DNA of 64,000 nucleotides from Streptomyces niphimycinicus (GTDB lineage: Bacteria; Actinomycetota; Actinomycetes; Streptomycetales; Streptomycetaceae), in assembly GCF_018883605.1 (NCBI RefSeq), contig NZ_JAHLEM010000036.1, forward strand, positions 1 to 64,000. The letters are read 5' to 3'. The translations under genes and the position numbers were made by a program. The notes below the pieces were generated by a model. That model searched no databases, had not been told where the DNA came from, and worked only from the letters and a program-made list of their open reading frames with translations. The stretch's first letter is position 1; each line of letters opens with the position of its first letter. This document shows, piece after piece, positions 62,154-64,000 of the stretch.

Positions 62154-63608
62154 GTGACTCTCAACGAGGACTCGTTCACCAACTGGAAGCACCGCGAGGA
62201 GATCGCGGAGTCGATGATCCCCGTCATCGGGAAGCTGCATCGGGAGCGGGACGTCACGGTCCTGCTGCACAGCCGCTCCTTGGTGAACAAGTCGGTCGTC
62301 AGCATCCTCAAGACCCACCGATTCGCCCGCCAGATCGCCGGTGCGGAACTCTCGGTCACCGACACCCTGCCCTTCCTGAAGGCGCTCACCGCGCTCGACC
62401 TGGGCCCCTCCCAGATCGACATCGGCATGCTCGCCGAGACATACCGAGCCGACGACCGCGGTCTGTCGGTGGCGGAGTTCACCGCCGAGGCCGTCGCCGG
62501 TGCCACGGGCGCCAACAAGATCGAGTGCCGTGAGGGGCGCGATGTCGTCCTCTACGGGTTCGGCCGCATCGGCCGCCTCGTCGCCCGCCTGCTCATCGAG
62601 AAGGCCGGGTCCGGCAACGGGCTGCGGCTGCGCGCCATCGTCGTCCGCGGGGGCGGCGGCCGGGCCGGCGAAGATCTCGTCAAGCGCGCCTCGCTGCTGC
62701 GCCGCGACTCCATTCACGGCCAGTTCCAGGGCACGATCACCGTTGACGAGGCGAACAGCGCGATCGTCGCCAATGGCAACGAGATCAAGGTGATCTACGC
62801 CGACGACCCGACGGCGGTGGACTACACGGCGTACGGCATCAAGGACGCCATCCTCATCGACAACACCGGCAAATGGCGCGATCGAGAAGGGCTCTCGAAG
62901 CATCTGCGCCCCGGTATCGACAAGGTGGTGCTGACCGCGCCGGGCAAGGGCGATGTGCCCAACATCGTCCATGGCGTCAATCACGACACGATCAAGCCGG
63001 ATGAGCAGATCCTGTCCTGCGCGTCCTGCACCACCAACGCGATCGTCCCGCCGCTGAAGGCGATGGCCGACGAGTACGGCGTCCTGCGCGGCCATGTGGA
63101 AACCGTCCACTCGTTCACCAACGACCAGAACCTGCTGGACAATTACCACAAGTCCGACCGCCGCGGCCGCTCGGCGCCGCTCAACATGGTCATCACCGAG
63201 ACCGGTGCCGCCTCCGCCGTCGCGAAGGCCCTGCCCGACCTCGAGGCGAAGATCACCGGCAGCTCGATCCGCGTCCCGGTGCCGGACGTCTCGATCGCCA
63301 TCCTCAATCTGCAACTCGCCCGCGAGACCAGCCGCGAGGAGGTCCTGGACTATCTGCGCGATGTGTCCCTGACCTCGCCGCTCAAGCGCCAGATCGACTT
63401 CACCAGCGCCCCCGACGCGGTCTCCAACGACTTCATCGGCTCGCGCCACGCCTCGATCGTCGACGCCGGTGCCACCAAGGTCGAGGGCGACAACGCGATC
63501 CTCTACCTGTGGTACGACAACGAGTTCGGCTACTCCTGCCAGGTCATCCGCGTCGTCCAGTACGTCTCCGGAGTGGAGTACCCGACCTACCCGGCCCCGG
63601 TGGCCTGA
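62154..63608 (+). CDS. gap: Glyceraldehyde-3-phosphate dehydrogenase with N-terminal extension
   Basis: The 484-residue protein has about 130 extra residues before the GAPDH core, which starts at VVLYGFGRIGRLVARLL (GFGRIG 135-140). The catalytic cysteine is Cys292 in SCASCTTNAI; the C-terminal WYDNEFGYSCQV is present. It interconverts glyceraldehyde-3-phosphate and 1,3-bisphosphoglycerate with NAD(P). Ordinary GAPDH is about 335 residues; the long form with this helical extension is a separate type found in actinobacteria and some others. The GTG start is preceded by a weak AAAGATGGA. Confidence 0.93.
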   Translation: MTLNEDSFTNWKHREEIAESMIPVIGKLHRERDVTVLLHSRSLVNKSVVSILKTHRFARQIAGAELSVTDTLPFLKALTALDLGPSQIDIGMLAETYRADDRGLSVAEFTAEAVAGATGANKIECREGRDVVLYGFGRIGRLVARLLIEKAGSGNGLRLRAIVVRGGGGRAGEDLVKRASLLRRDSIHGQFQGTITVDEANSAIVANGNEIKVIYADDPTAVDYTAYGIKDAILIDNTGKWRDREGLSKHLRPGIDKVVLTAPGKGDVPNIVHGVNHDTIKPDEQILSCASCTTNAIVPPLKAMADEYGVLRGHVETVHSFTNDQNLLDNYHKSDRRGRSAPLNMVITETGAASAVAKALPDLEAKITGSSIRVPVPDVSIAILNLQLARETSREEVLDYLRDVSLTSPLKRQIDFTSAPDAVSNDFIGSRHASIVDAGATKVEGDNAILYLWYDNEFGYSCQVIRVVQYVSGVEYPTYPAPVA

Positions 63609-63660
63609 TACCCGGCCGACGACGGCCTCGGCGGGCTCGGCGGGCTTCCCGCCGGCCCGC

Positions 63661-64000
63661 CTAGCCCTCCGCTCCGGGCTCGTCGGTCAGCAGCCGTGCG
63701 ATGCCCGCCGGCCCGAAGACGTCCCGCGTGGCGAGGGCGAACCCACCGTGGAGCCCGGAGCGGCCCTTGAGCTGTTCGCGGTGATGGTCAGCTTGCGGGT
63801 GGCCAGCGGGAGGGCGCGCTGGTACACGGCGGCTCGTACGGCGGAGACGAGGTCGTCGCGGAGTTCGCTCAGCGGACCGGCCAGGATGATGCTGCGCGGA
63901 TTGAACATATGGACCAGTACGGCGACCACCTCCCCGACCTCCGTGGCCGCCTGGCGTACGGCGTGCAGTGCGGCCGGGTCGCTGTCGGCGACACGCTGGG
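63661..64000 (-). pseudogene. ROK-family (sugar kinase/regulator) gene, 3' end, frameshifted
   Basis: From the right edge the minus-strand frame reads as a ROK C-terminal part: EVVAVLVHMFNPRSIILAGP, then LVSAVRAAVYQRALPLATRK. At about 63780 it slips: the expected continuation (EQLKGRSGLHGGFALATRDV, then GPAGIARLL, stop at 63661) is in the neighbouring frame. The usual TREQLKGRSG sequence would need one extra C in the run ATCACCGCGAACAG, so one base seems to be missing. This is either a real inactivating frameshift or a sequencing error. The gene starts beyond the window. Confidence 0.75.

Noticed and set aside
63638-63654. Short CGGCGGG/CCCGCCG hairpin between the GAPDH and ROK genes
   Set aside because: The 7-bp stem with a 3-base loop may act as a terminator for the convergent genes, but in this GC content such short stems are expected by chance.
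1-64000. Search by eye for tRNA or rRNA genes, CRISPR arrays, insertion sequences and phage attachment sites
   Set aside because: No convincing cloverleaf with a CCA-type end, no regularly spaced repeats, no transposase and no integrase were noticed. A weak tRNA could be missed without a covariance search.

Overview
The window is Streptomyces-type chromosomal DNA: very high GC, many GTG starts, modular type I polyketide synthases (PKSs), and a dense mix of TetR, GntR, HxlR, LacI and WYL regulators beside catabolic genes. Nothing here fixes the species. All names rest on reading motifs in the translated sequence; no database search was run.

Bases 1 to about 18.8 kb are the right-hand part of a modular PKS cluster. 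They hold the tail of one PKS (KR-ACP), a terminal PKS (KS-AT-DH-KR-KR-ACP-TE), and a third PKS that begins with its own ACP and then has KS-AT-DH-ER-KR-ACP. A free AMP-forming ligase and a free acyltransferase, translationally coupled, follow. The third PKS looks like the first-acting one, primed by the ligase and acyltransferase, while the PKS carrying the chain-releasing thioesterase lies to its left. In the terminal PKS a complete A-type ketoreductase sits inside the C-terminal part of a degenerate B-type ketoreductase. This is the most unusual structure in the window.

From 18.9 to 36 kb come small regulator-target units: TetR with a 5'-truncated epoxide hydrolase; HxlR and a RidA-like protein sharing a 40-bp element; a secreted protein; a YeeE/TsuA-type sulfur transporter behind an unlisted 27-codon cysteine-containing leader ORF; an XRE-cupin regulator divergent from a methyltransferase; GntR with a nitrilase-family amidase and an amino-acid permease; AraC-GyrI; lipoproteins; a ferritin; and a three-subunit xanthine-dehydrogenase-type operon divergent from a TetR gene with paired palindromic operators.

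From 36 to 49 kb lie an inositol/sugar-type catabolic operon (PhyH dioxygenase, SDR, two Gfo/Idh/MocA dehydrogenases) opposite a LacI regulator, a stretch of decayed genes (43.6-44.7 kb), a pyridoxal-phosphate desulfhydrase/deaminase, a WYL regulator with its hydrolase, and a CGNR zinc-finger regulator followed by a long perfect inverted repeat.

From 49 to 64 kb are a nucleoside-type catabolic operon (GntR, ADP-ribosylglycohydrolase family, NCS1 permease, PfkB kinase) recalling E. coli yegTUVW; a TetR/SDR/tautomerase/DJ-1 group; an FMN/FAD/2Fe-2S redox operon facing a TetR gene across a perfect palindrome; asparagine synthetase; a glyceraldehyde-3-phosphate dehydrogenase with an N-terminal extension; and the frameshifted end of a ROK-family gene. 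Several convergent pairs are separated by strong hairpin terminators. No rRNA, tRNA, CRISPR array or insertion sequence was seen.
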